From Sphagnum compactum (Eukaryota > Bryophyta > Sphagnopsida > Sphagnales), in NCBI GenBank assembly GCA_965153455.1, contig OZ234499.1:1736001-1800000 (forward strand): a stretch of DNA of 64,000 nt. Direction: 5' to 3'. How positions within the stretch are numbered: the stretch's first letter is position 1; each line of letters opens with the position of its first letter. Under the pieces are notes generated by a model that saw only the letters and a list, made by a program, of their open reading frames with translations, searched no databases and was not told where the DNA came from. A program made the translations under genes and the position numbers. This document shows positions 47,337-57,841 of this stretch, piece after piece.

Positions 47337-49508
47337 CTACAATAGTAGCACTGAAGTTGCTGTTGCAACTAACCCAAGAAGTAATGTGCTACTGATTGCT
47401 TGCTTTGACACTGCACTAGTAGAGCCTGCACAAACCACATTTGATTTTCAAAATGTTGACATTGAGGTCTGGCATGACAATGGGCATTAGACAAAATTTT
47501 GCAAATTCATGTGTCCAACTGAGTGTCTTGCATATTTAAACTACAGGAATTGGATGTGTAGGTCACTAGAGCAAAATGTTGATCCTATAGAACTTAATAT
47601 GCTGCAAAATGTTGATCCTATAAAACTTAATATGCTGCCTTCCAAATTACTAAGCTAAACTATCTTGTCTTGGGAAAAAAAGAAAATTTTCAATGTTTTC
47701 TGGAGTTACATATGGACAAAAAGAAAAAGATCATGGTGATGGGTGTAATCACAATTTCGTGACTCATTTTTGACAAATCTGACACGAGCCATAAGAATCT
47801 AATACAAGTCTGTAAAAAGTGTTCATTGAATGGAGAACCTCATTCACGTATGTTCATCTATACAAGAAAGACAGCATGCTCAAATTATGTCATGATTAAG
47901 TGGCTATGAAGAAAAAGAAGCTGATCAATTTACCTGTTGTGCTGTTTGAAGGTTGAGAAGGAATTGTAGATAGTGCACCAGGGAGTAACACAGCATCGAT
48001 AATATGAACCACTGAGCCACATACTTGAATATTAGGAGTCACTACAGTGGCATTACTGGCTCCACCAACAATCACAACCTGTCCACCAGATCACCCACAA
48101 GTAATTCAGGATCAGTATAATTTCCACAGTGCCTGAAATTAATCTCCAATGTACATGCTACAAAGACAGAATTATAAATGTTCAAGTTCTTAACTGTCAA
48201 GCCAACACAATAAGTAAGCAACTGGGTGTAACTGTCTGAAGCTTGAGAAACTCATGAAGACAATGAAGAGGATATTACATAATCATAATTAGATCACTTG
48301 TAAACATTAGATCCACTGTCGGGTAGTAAATTGAAATAATTTTTTGTGAATTGCAATTTGCAATGAGCATTATGTTGTACTTGGTCAGGCTTTGACACAA
48401 AATCTTAAATAAATCCACCTCAAAATCCCACTAAACATCACCTGAAATCCATCTGAAATCTGCCTGAAATCCATCCATTTGAGATCTGTTTTCATGAGAA
48501 GGATTCCAGGAAGGAGAAATATGGTATCATGAACACGAGCTAGGGAGAAATCTTCATGGAGATCAATTTGAGTACAAGACTAATTGAAGCTGTCTTACAG
48601 ATCCTGTGCTGTTGATGGAGACTGTCAAATTGTAGCCTTTGAGTTCTGTTTCCAGGCTCAGGCCGTTCGTCAGCTGACTTGCATTATAAGGTTTTGTGAC
48701 TATATGGTACAGCAAAATGCTGGCTGCTTTGTTGTTGCCACTGCAGCACCACATGACCAAAACCAGTCAACCAGAGCTGGCTCAGTGCTCACACCCGACC
48801 CAATTCTCATGTCAAGGACACGAACTCGTGTGTCAAAGCTTCGATGCATCAGATCATGATCTCCACAGACAAATCACGCTGCAGCTCACCCAGGGCTTGA
48901 AAACCCCAGCTGAAATTTGGAATTCTGAAGCTGAATCCTAAGTTCAGATGTCCCTATTAATGCAACATGCAGGTCTACACAATGAGAACATGCATTTTGG
49001 GCTTCAATCTCTTCTTACCCTGCAGTTACGGCGCTCAAGTTGGTGCCGGCGGCGGTGAGTAGAGCGATCAAGCCGTTGGTGCCATTGAAGGCGCTGTTGA
49101 CGGGTGCAAACACAGTGACATTCCCAAGAATGGTGCTGTTCAGGTCATTTGTTAATCCAGCTTCTTCAACCACTGTGCCAAGCAGGCTCAGCTCCGGAGT
49201 CGCTGCCACTGCTTCAAACAAAGTTGTATTGCAAGTACTCTGCATGCAGCAGGTGGATTCAATTTGATTTCAGGTAATGATCAAGCTGTCCTAATGTTGA
49301 AACCTTCAATCTAATCTCAAGACCCGGCGCTTGTAATTAACACACATGCAGATCTACATATAATTCAGTTGCACTACTACATATCTAGATCAGGAATGAC
49401 TCAAAATCGAAATGAGCCCACCTGCTGTCCTCGTGACAACGGCAGTACTCCTGCTGCTGCAAGAAGGACAATCGCTAGCATACAACAGTAGCTATAACAA
49501 CCTGCCAT
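47337..49508 (-). CDS. Fasciclin-like arabinogalactan protein, single FAS1, GPI-anchored
   Basis: A cell-surface glycoprotein of the plant FLA family, implicated in wall structure and adhesion. The minus-strand exons are 49508-49422, 49239-49019, 48719-48599, 48078-47934 and 47425-47337. All introns are GT-AG with matching phases, giving 220 residues. Residues 1-27 are a signal peptide (cysteine-rich start, hydrophobic LAIVLLAAAGVLPL). One FAS1 domain spans about 32-177: H1 region NVTVFAPVNSAFN (69-81), YH at 107-108, and the H2 region with VVHIIDAVLLP (166-176). A serine/threonine-rich linker follows, then a hydrophobic tail (about 204-220) typical of GPI attachment. There are many N-glycosylation sequons and few Pro-rich AGP modules. 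Many angiosperm FLA genes lack introns, so five exons are unusual compared with those. The family call is firm; its exact role is unknown. Confidence 0.92.
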
Positions 49509-49656
49509 GATTATGTTTGCCACAACAAATCAACGCCCCGCGACGTCCTGCCAATGCAGACAGAAGAAAAAAATTCAGAGAAGATTGATTGCAGCCTGGA
49601 GACTGATCATGAGCACTTACACAAAGCAGACGAGTCACTGAGACTGGATCAGGAAA

Positions 49657-49666
49657 TATATATATA
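49657..49666 (-). promoter_or_regulatory. Candidate TATA box of FLA
   Basis: TATATATATA lies about 150 bases upstream of the FLA start codon, on the correct side for minus-strand transcription. A second candidate, CTATATATAAG, is at about 49782-49792. The choice between them cannot be made from sequence alone. Confidence 0.4.
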
Positions 49667-50030
49667 CTAACAAGTTCAAGTGCAATTTAACCGAATTGGG
49701 TACTAGAGTTGATCAATAATCTTCAAAGAAAATGTTCTCATAAGCTGCACATATTGTTTCTTTTTCTACGAATGCACACACTATATATAAGGGTGATGAT
49801 ATATGCTCAAGCCTCACACTGAATTAAGAAGAAGAAGAAACAAGTTACGCTGGTGAACTTGTCCTGCTAGCTGCAAAGTCGAACAGATGAATATAGTACT
49901 ACACTTTGGGGAGCTAGCACAATGCAAATGCAACCCGGAATTATGATTTGTTACAAAGACTTGAGGTTGAGGCAGAACTCTTTTTATGCAAAGTTGGTAG
50001 CAATGCACGAGGAGAGTTGGAAAGGGCTTA

Positions 50031-50373
50031 GAGCATCTCCAGTGGTGCTCAATATGTGACCCTGGGAAAATATTTTTCACATCCAAGTTTAGTTATGTAC
50101 TGTTTTGCAATCCCAGCCACAAAACTGAAACTGACACAGCAAATAAGTGAGGGACTACAAATAGCAAGACCACCTGGACGAATCATTACGATGGGCCAAT
50201 CAGAAACACTGAGCAGGAGTTAGATTTATTACACTCTTTTCTGCAGGTGCACAGCGCTGCTCCGCCTTCCACGGCAACAGGCCCAATTTCCTGAGCCAAA
50301 CCTGCATACTTTGGATTTTCTTCATCCAATTTTACTGTGCAGGATCACATACCAAGCACCGCTGGAGATGGCC
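50031..50373 (+). mobile_element. Complete PIF/Harbinger-like MITE, 343 bp
   Basis: The left terminal repeat is GAGCATCTCCAGTGGTGCTC. The right end reads AGCACCGCTGGAGATGGCC, and TTA flanks both sides (50028-50030 and 50374-50376). It is closely related along its full length to 27292-27672. It sits about 520 bases upstream of the FLA start codon, within the likely promoter region. Confidence 0.87.
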
Positions 50374-50376
50374 TTA

Positions 50377-50869
50377 GAACTACCTTTCCCTAAAATGTAG
50401 GAAAAGGGCCGCAGGAAAACAAGCCAAAAAAAAAAAAAAAAGCACATTGAGATATATACTCGTTCCAAGATGTAGCAACTAACGTGGACTTGCTCAACTC
50501 CACAACACTGGAGCTTTGTTTCCCCTTTTTTATTCGCTCGGGAGTCCCGTCTTCGTGTCCGCTGTTTGTGATCTGCACTTGGCGTTCCTGGACTGGAAGC
50601 AGCCAAGTCCCAGGCTTGAGCCGAGGAGACGACGACGACGTACAAGGAAGGCTCGCCACCAAAGTGGTTTTTCTTTTTTTAATCCCAATTTTGTGGTGTC
50701 GAAAGTTTTGAGTTTTCTTTCTTTTTAAATTTTTTTTTGAATTTACATTAAATAACGAGACTTTCCAAAAGAATTCTAATGTTTTTTGGGGTAAGGATTT
50801 AGGGTTGGGGAAATTCTCCACCTACAAAAAAGAAAAAAACCCTGCTCAGAATGTTTTCCTTTATGGATT
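50377..50869. other. no gene seen
   Basis: Non-genic sequence upstream of the FLA gene. A run of 17 or so A residues is near 50428, and a GACGACGACG tract near 50629. Overlapping open frames on both strands have no domain and are judged accidental. Confidence 0.4.
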
Positions 50870-51125
50870 TTTTTTTTATCGTAGTCAAAATGGTGATTAT
50901 CCATAAAGGGATTTAGCCAATTTATCTGGCTATAACCCAAATATGAGATAAAAATCTTTAATCATCATTATATATTTTTGGCGAGACACTCTAGACCAAA
51001 TGTAGAAATCTGGAGATTTTTTTAAAAAAATTCGCTCACCTCTGGTAATTGAAAAGCTCCAAAATCACTTACTTTTCGAATTTTAAAATTTAAATTTGGC
51101 GAAGTTTCTCCTGTAAAGAAAAGGC
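50870..51125 (+). repeat. Dispersed GTAGCCAAAGTGGCTAT repeat, diverged copy
   Basis: It opens with TCGTAGTCAAAATGGTGATT and carries TTAGCCAATTTATCTGGCTA, a CATCATTATATATTTTTGGC stretch, CTCTGGTAATTGAAAAGCTC and AAATTTGGCGAAGTTTCTCC, in the family order. It is followed, as at 41553-42745, by the GGGTGGGTCATAGGTACC minisatellite. Confidence 0.6.
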
Positions 51126-51234
51126 TGTTAGGCAGCCACAGCGTACAAAAGCCGCGGATGGAGCCTTCCTTGTGGCTTTAGCCCCCATTTCTCAGAAGCT
51201 TACAGCAGGGCAGTTTGGACGCTCTGCCCATGGG

Positions 51235-51660
51235 CCTTTTTGGGTGGGTCATAGGTACCCTTTGTCTAAATTTAATATAATTATTTTTGAGGTTTTTGGG
51301 TCTTTTTGGGCCCTTCTTTGTGGAAGGTCATGGACACTGATTTTTTTCTCACAAAACATTTTGTTGCCTTTTTCATCCAAAAAATTGGGAATTTTTTTTT
51401 CCCTTTGTAATTCTACTAATTTTGTTAATGTTTGGGAAAGTTTTGCCACATTTTCAATATGACAAAGTTTTCATAAAATAAACCCTCTAGTCATATGCAC
51501 CATGCTCTAATTTAGCAGATTTCTTTTTGAGTCTTCCCAAGTGGGTCATAGGTACCTTGGTCTAATTTTAATAGAAATTTTCTTTGAGGCAATAGGTATC
51601 TTGGCATTTTTTTTAATAGAAATGCTTTTGAGGTTTTGGGGTCTGTTTGGGTGAGTCATG
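51235..51660 (+). repeat. GGGTGGGTCATAGGTACCTTGG minisatellite
   Basis: Units at about 51240-51310, 51540-51590 and 51595-51660 carry GTGGGTCATAGGTACC, GTCTAATTTTAATAGAAAT or a variant, and TTTTGAGGTTTTGGGTCT. They are interrupted at 51310-51530 by unrelated AT-rich sequence. Confidence 0.6.
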
Positions 51661-52299
51661 TTGGAAATTGACTACAAACCAATGAAAATAGAGATGAGTA
51701 AACTGCAGATTTACAAATCACCTTTCCTCTCAACCTTTGGATCCCACAAGTTGCTACAAACTTTATTATCTATTTTCGAGCCTTGGCCTGTTCATAAATA
51801 GGAGATGAAAACATTCACATGCAAATGTTACTTTCCTTAATAATGCATGCATAAGTGCAATGTGCATAAATATCTAATCGTAACTCGTGTATTTCACAGT
51901 TTCAAAAATGTTTACTACATTAAACACAAACATTTAAAACAAAAATATTAACTTGTTAAAAGTAACTTGGTATGATGCTAACATCTAACACCCTCATTCA
52001 ACAAACTATCAAGATATGCACTTTAACATATTATATGCTTATCAAATATCTAAAATGTTCATGTTTGTCTACGGAAATGTTTTGGTCAATATATTTACAT
52101 GCATATTCTTTGTGTTCCAATATATCAACTTAATAAAATCATCTTCAATTCTATTTCACGCTAAATGATGACGAATTTTGATATGTTTTGCACAAGCATA
52201 AAAGATTGGGTTTTTCAATACATATATATAATTTTAATGATTATCAAATATAACAAATGGTTAAATATATGGTTGATTAATAATTGTTTCTAATAATGA
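51661..52299. other. no gene seen
   Basis: AT-rich non-genic sequence. The right part borders the copia RNase H remnant, and conserved-looking sequence from it may extend to about 52130; no LTR could be recognised. Confidence 0.35.
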
Positions 52300-54190
52300 T
52301 GAAAGTCACGATACTTGTTTCGTTGCTTCAAAAGTTGTTGTATATTCAACTTCTATTGATGACATAACAATAGATGGTTGTTCTTTGCTACACCAATCAA
52401 TAACTCCATTGCCTCATAAGAAAACATAACTTAATGTGGACCAACAATCATGAATATTATCAGTCCAATTTGCATCACAATAAACATTTGTGTGTTTTCT
52501 GCAACATTGTCATAATTTCCAATGTTGGGATGATGGCTTTTGTAAACATTCCAAAAGGAACGCACTTGCCTTAGATCTTGTGAGAATGCATTTGGCTTCA
52601 ATTATGACTTATGCCCCTTTTGGAACACACTTGGCCTTGGCTATGGCTTACATTCCTATTGGATTACACTTGGCCCTAGTTATGGCTACACCCTTTACAA
52701 GACATGTTTGGCCTTGGCTATGGTTTACATTCTCATTAAAATGTGCTTGACCCTAACTATGGGTTATGCCCTTTTTGGAACATGCTTAGCCTTGGCTATG
52801 GTTTATGTTGGCATTAAAATGCATCCAACCTTTTATCTTAGCTATGGCTTACATTCCCATCAAAATGTGCATGGCCCCTTGTATTTGCATGGTAAGCCTA
52901 ACTGTGCCTTACATTCCCATTGAAATGCATTTGGCCCTTTATGTTCTTGTCAGAACCTTAGTACTTATGGCTTATATTCTCATCAAAGTACACATGGCAT
53001 GTTGTGTTCCAATTGGAACCTTGGCTATGGTTTACATTCTTATTGAAATGCACCTAGTTTTTGAAGTTCCAATTAAAAACCTAGCTATTAGTTACATTCC
53101 AATCAAATGTGCTTAACCTTGTATGTTCCATCAAAATGTGTTTGGCCCATAATAAAATTTTGAATGTTTCCTTTGAAACGCATTGCAAAATCCATTGTGC
53201 CTTATAAAAAGTAAAAAATTTGCTTCACTACAATTCAATGAAAATGCTCATAATTAACCATAAATTGATTCACAACCCCCACTGCCTGAGTAATATCAAG
53301 TCTTGTACATACCATTGCATACATGAAACTCACAACAACATTCTAAAACAAAACAACCTACATTATTTTTGGACAAATCTACATCATTTTGAAGACCCAT
53401 ATATAGTAATTGAAGGGTTTGCACTAGCTTACTTTTAACCATACCAAAACACTTAAATATAACCGCAATGTATTTACATCAGGTTAAATAAATTGTTTGA
53501 TCTCGTCAAACATGATTCATTTGTATCTCCAAAAAATATTGGATCTCACCTAAATTCGCCATTTCAAACTTCTTCAAAAGATTGTTTTGTATTCTTTCAA
53601 CAAAATCAAAATCATTAGAAGCCAAAATCAAACCATTAACATACAAAGTTATGATCACAAAGAATTTCCCTGAGCTCTCTTGAAATATATGTTATGATTA
53701 GTAGAGTTCCTTTCAAACAAACAAGGAATATGCATCAATCTTGCAATCCCATGCATAAGGAGATTATTTCGAACTATATAAGGATTTCAAAAGTTTACAT
53801 ACCATGTTTTTCTCTTGTTGCATATATATCTCATCTATAAAATTTCCATTCCAAAAAATAATTTTGATATCCATTTGAGGCACCTTGAAATTGCTACAAC
53901 TATAAGCACAATTTGAATTCATTCCATTTATGCAACAAGGGAGAGGGTTTTATTAACATCAATACCTTCAACTTGTGAAAACCCTTTGACCACCAAATCA
54001 ATTTTATATCTTGCCATATAACCATCAACATTATACTTGATTTCGAATATCCATTTGTAACTCATTAATTTGTGGAACTTGGTGAAAGAAAAGTAAGCAA
54101 CCAAGTCTTGTTGTCTTGTAAAGATTGAAATTCAAAGTCTATAACCTTTTTCCATTGTAATGAATCTTGGCTTTCTAAAGCTTCCATAAA
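52300..54190 (-). pseudogene. Ty1/copia pol remnant (RT and RNase H)
   Basis: A retrotransposon polyprotein relic, read on the minus strand with many stops. Near 54190-54080: SLQWKKVIDFEFQSLQDNKT. Near 54000-53940: VVKGFSQVEGIDVNKTLS. Near 53890-53815: QMDIKIIFWNGNFIDEIYMQ (equivalent to QMDVKTAFLNG). Near 53650-53530: LYVNGLILASNDFD in place of the YVDD active site, then KKFEMANLGEIQYFLEI. Near 53330-53200: DITQAVGVVNQFMVNY and GTMDFAMRF. Near 52490-52300: VYCDANWTDNIHD and QPSIVMSSIEVEYTT (RNase H). The order RT then RNase H is copia-type. A minisatellite separates the two parts. LTRs were not found. Confidence 0.85.
52570..53150. repeat. Minisatellite inside the copia remnant
   Basis: Roughly 8-10 imperfect units of about 50-65 bases carry ACTTGGCCTTGGCTATGG, TTTACATTC or CTTACATTCC, and CATTAAAATG or CATTGAAATG. 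It lies between the copia RT end and the RNase H. The copia flank itself contains CCAAACACATTTTGATGG, which resembles the unit, so the array probably expanded from retrotransposon sequence in place. Confidence 0.75.
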
Positions 54191-56878
54191 AGAATGAAGG
54201 TTTTTAATATAAATAGAAAAAACACATGAAAGATTCTAATGTTTTCCATCCAACATTATATTCTCTTTCATTTGTTAAAAAACTCTTTCATCTTCCTTCT
54301 TTGGCTTTTGGTTCAAAACCATGTATTTTGATCTAGAATTCAAGTTCAAAACAATTATATCCCTATTAAAATTTCTAAATTCATCAAAGATGACATCACT
54401 ACTAATGATTGGCAATAGGATTATAAAATCTATATTTTATTTTATTATATTTGTAATAAAATAAATATGTATTTGACACTTTTGAAATCCAACTTTTTCC
54501 TTGCTCTTTGTTAGCACATGAACAAATGCACCAAAACAAAAGACACTCAAATGAGTTATGAAATGTTACTTTCCATAATCATGCATGTAGAAGCACATAA
54601 ATAAATATTTAACCTTAACTCAAGTCTCTCATACTTTCCAAAATATTAAGTGCATCAATCACAAATATCTCAACTCAAAAAAACTAGGTGAAAGTAACTT
54701 GATAGGATGTTCACATTGAACAAGTCATAGATACACCTTTTCCTAATTTACACAATTTTTTTTTATAAAAAACCTTTTTGGGGGGTCTTTTTGGGTGGGT
54801 CACAAGTACCTTGGTCTAATTTTGTCAGAAATTTCTTGGACGGTTTTTGGGTCTTTCTGGCTGGCTCGTTGATACTTTGGTCTAATTATAACAGAAAGTT
54901 TTAAGTCTGTAAAAGTGCCCTTCAAGAAGGTCTGGTTCATGAATCGTGTGAACCAGCAAAGCACCTACACTGGTACCCTGCTACAAACCCCAAGTTTTTT
55001 GGGTTGTTTCTGGAGATAAGCAATAGATTATTGTCTTTAGTCCACTGGGTTAGATATTGCCTCTAAAGAGGGCTAATTCAAGGAGATGAAGAAGGTACCA
55101 ATTGAAGAAGGTGCAGGTTCACCCATGATTGCTAAGTTAACATGGTTCTGAACTGGTATCAGGGGAGAACCCATCAGCAGTTTTGTCTAAAGGGAAAATA
55201 ATGAATTGAAGTTTTTCCTTAAACTAGAGTATTTTTAGAGTCAGGTGTGCCTGGGTACAATTTGTAGCATTTAGAGGAAGGTGCTTTTTTTTGGCCTTTT
55301 ATGTCTTTTCTGTTTGGCAGGGAAAGCTCTTGCAAAGTGGGGTGGGAAAGATGTTGGGTTGTTGTCCAAATTCAGTCGTGTGGTTTGCTCCTCAAGTTTG
55401 TTGGAACACCTTGATCCTAGGGTCTTACCTCATACAATATGACTTGGGCAATCAACCACCCCACACTGAAATTTTCCTTCCTTATCCTTTTGATTTGTAT
55501 GTTCCCTTTTGTGTTCTCTTCCAATCAGTTTCTTCCATTTTTCTATGTTTTCATATGACCTGCAACACAAGCAACTTATTCAGCACTTTTCAAGATTCAA
55601 AAGGCAAAAAGAAGAAGAGAGACCCAAATTAATTTGGCCTTATCACCCTCTTGAAAATGTAATAAGTCATTTATCAAATTTTGATGTTTTATAAATATGT
55701 TTCATAGTCAATCCTGCAATTGAAAGCTTTCTGTAAATCACTGAATGAAAATTTCTAGTGTGTCTAGACGGCACATTTACCAAGCTGAACTTTTCCTCTA
55801 CCAAAGAGGAGGAGAACTGAATGCCCACTGTAGTGTCAATTTTTCTTTTTCATTTTTCTCCAGGAGGTACCCAGCTAATTTGAGAATATTAATTATTTTA
55901 TTTTGATAGTTCATGGTGTATTTCCAACTCCTCCCCCCAACAATAAAAACCTTCAAAACTTTCATGAATCTATAATGTCTTTGAATCTTGATTTATTTCA
56001 TCTCTATACCCTTGACAAGGTCCATTCTCTAGTGAATGATGATGCCTCTTGAGCCTCTTGAAATGGCCTACATTCATTTTCATTGGATCTTCAAGATTGT
56101 TCATGAAAGAATTGCAATACAATGTTCATGAATGTTGCTGAAATCTTTCTTTTTATATATATTTTTTCCTTTTCTCTTTTGCTTTTTAGCAATATTTTAC
56201 TCCTAGAAATCTTGGTCCCATTCTTTCCACAATGGATACATTGATATTCCTTCTGATTCATATCATTCTCATTTGTTATGTCCATTCACACTGCAAGTCT
56301 TATTGCTGTATTTAGTGTTAGATTAACATGACCTTGTAATTATCGAATTGTGTTATTTGAAATTTTGTGGATAATATTGTAAGAATATTTATGGCAACAT
56401 TGATGTATTGCAAAAGTGTGCATATGCCAAGTAATTTTATTCTATTAGAAAAATATATATTCACAAATTTTTCTAATAAGTTTGGTACCATCATAGAAAG
56501 TATGTAGAATGTTGTTGTGGCATACATTTTTCAGCCTAATTCTTTTCATTGGAATGCCAAAGACAACTGATATCATGATATGGTTCTTTTGAAGTGATGA
56601 AGTTGGTCAAATTGCCTACATCGGATTATAGAGCACTTTTAGCACTTTTATCTCTTACATGCCGAGCATATCTGTAGGCTTGTATTGTTGTAGTAGAAAA
56701 AATAATAGTAATAAATTATTGAGAAAATTCTGGAATTCTTTTGTTTGAAAGTGTAAATTCAAACTCTGCTAACTTTTTGAAAAAAATACCAAATTTTCAA
56801 TACCAGAACATTGAAATATATGTATCCCTAGGAAGTTTAAGATCAGACTAGCTCCATTTACACTATCCCAATGATGGC

Positions 56879-56909
<31 letters not shown>

Positions 56910-57841
56910 AGGGAGATTTCTCTGAATTTTGAGGACATAGCACACACACAATCTCCAATTCAAGACAAAGGGAAATTCCTTACAATGGGATTGCTTTTGG
57001 ATCACTAAGAGAGAGGTTTAAATTTTGGATATTCCTTGTGTGGCAACTTGAAGGGGCTCCAAGAATTGCCCCCTCATTTTACACTGCACAAGGACATCAG
57101 AAACAAGTGTAACTCTAGTAGCAAAATTGACCCCAATACCCTTGTTGATACAAAGGATCTCCAAGACATCCAGCATCAACGTGAACTTCACACTTATTAT
57201 ACATAATATCCTTAGGTTGTATACAATGACTCGTAATTATTTTCATCAATCTGGTGCATTTTATAAAAGGCAATATGATGGCAAACAAGGGTTATATTAT
57301 CCACATGTTCAAAAATAACACCATACACAAGATATGCAAAAAATGCATATTCAAATTATTTTGGCTTCCAAAGGGACAAATGTGAGTGCTGGTTATTCAA
57401 TCATATTTTGTTTTGAATGCTTTTGAAAGAAACACGGAAATGAGGCAGATACCAAAGCAAAATTGAGGCAATATTGTTTAGATGTGGTCATTTGACAATT
57501 AGGAGAATTGGATGTTTGACATATACATGCATAATTGCAATTAAAATTACAAGTATAAATGTTTGGACAAACAAATAATATGGACTTAAAAATTTCCAAT
57601 GCAAATCACAATAAGATACAATCACAAGTATATATATATTTATTTATTTATATAATTCAGGTTTTTGCTGAGAGAAATTGAAGATTTAAGCTCCTCAAAT
57701 TTTCCTACTTTTCACTTTTCAATGTTGCCCAACCAAAGCTGATTTGATTGCTGCCAGCTTCCCACCAGTTCCAACCTTGACCAGAGAGCCTTGGACAATA
57801 GTAGTCTAGAATGTTGATGGTTGTATTTGATTTGTATTGGC
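54191..57841. other. no gene seen
   Basis: Non-genic. A further piece of the GGGTGGGTCACAAGTACCTT minisatellite is at 54780-54900. The open frame at 55291-55632 has no recognisable domain. A poly-G run is at 56881-56909. ATTTATTTATTTATAT simple sequence is at about 57635-57652. Confidence 0.4.
56881..56909 (+). repeat. Poly-G tract, about 29 bases
   Basis: An uninterrupted run of G, followed by AGGGAG. It can form G-quadruplexes and is prone to length errors in sequencing, so its exact length is uncertain. Confidence 0.85.

Noticed and set aside
52490-53116. Overlapping + strand open frames rich in Leu, Ala and Met resembling membrane proteins
   Set aside because: They are translations of the minisatellite, not genes.
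52570-53150. CRISPR-like array
   Set aside because: Units are diverged, contiguous and contain no unique spacers; it is a minisatellite in a plant retrotransposon relic.
56769-57005. Open frame with a polyproline run on the minus strand
   Set aside because: The prolines come only from the poly-G tract; the rest has no domain.
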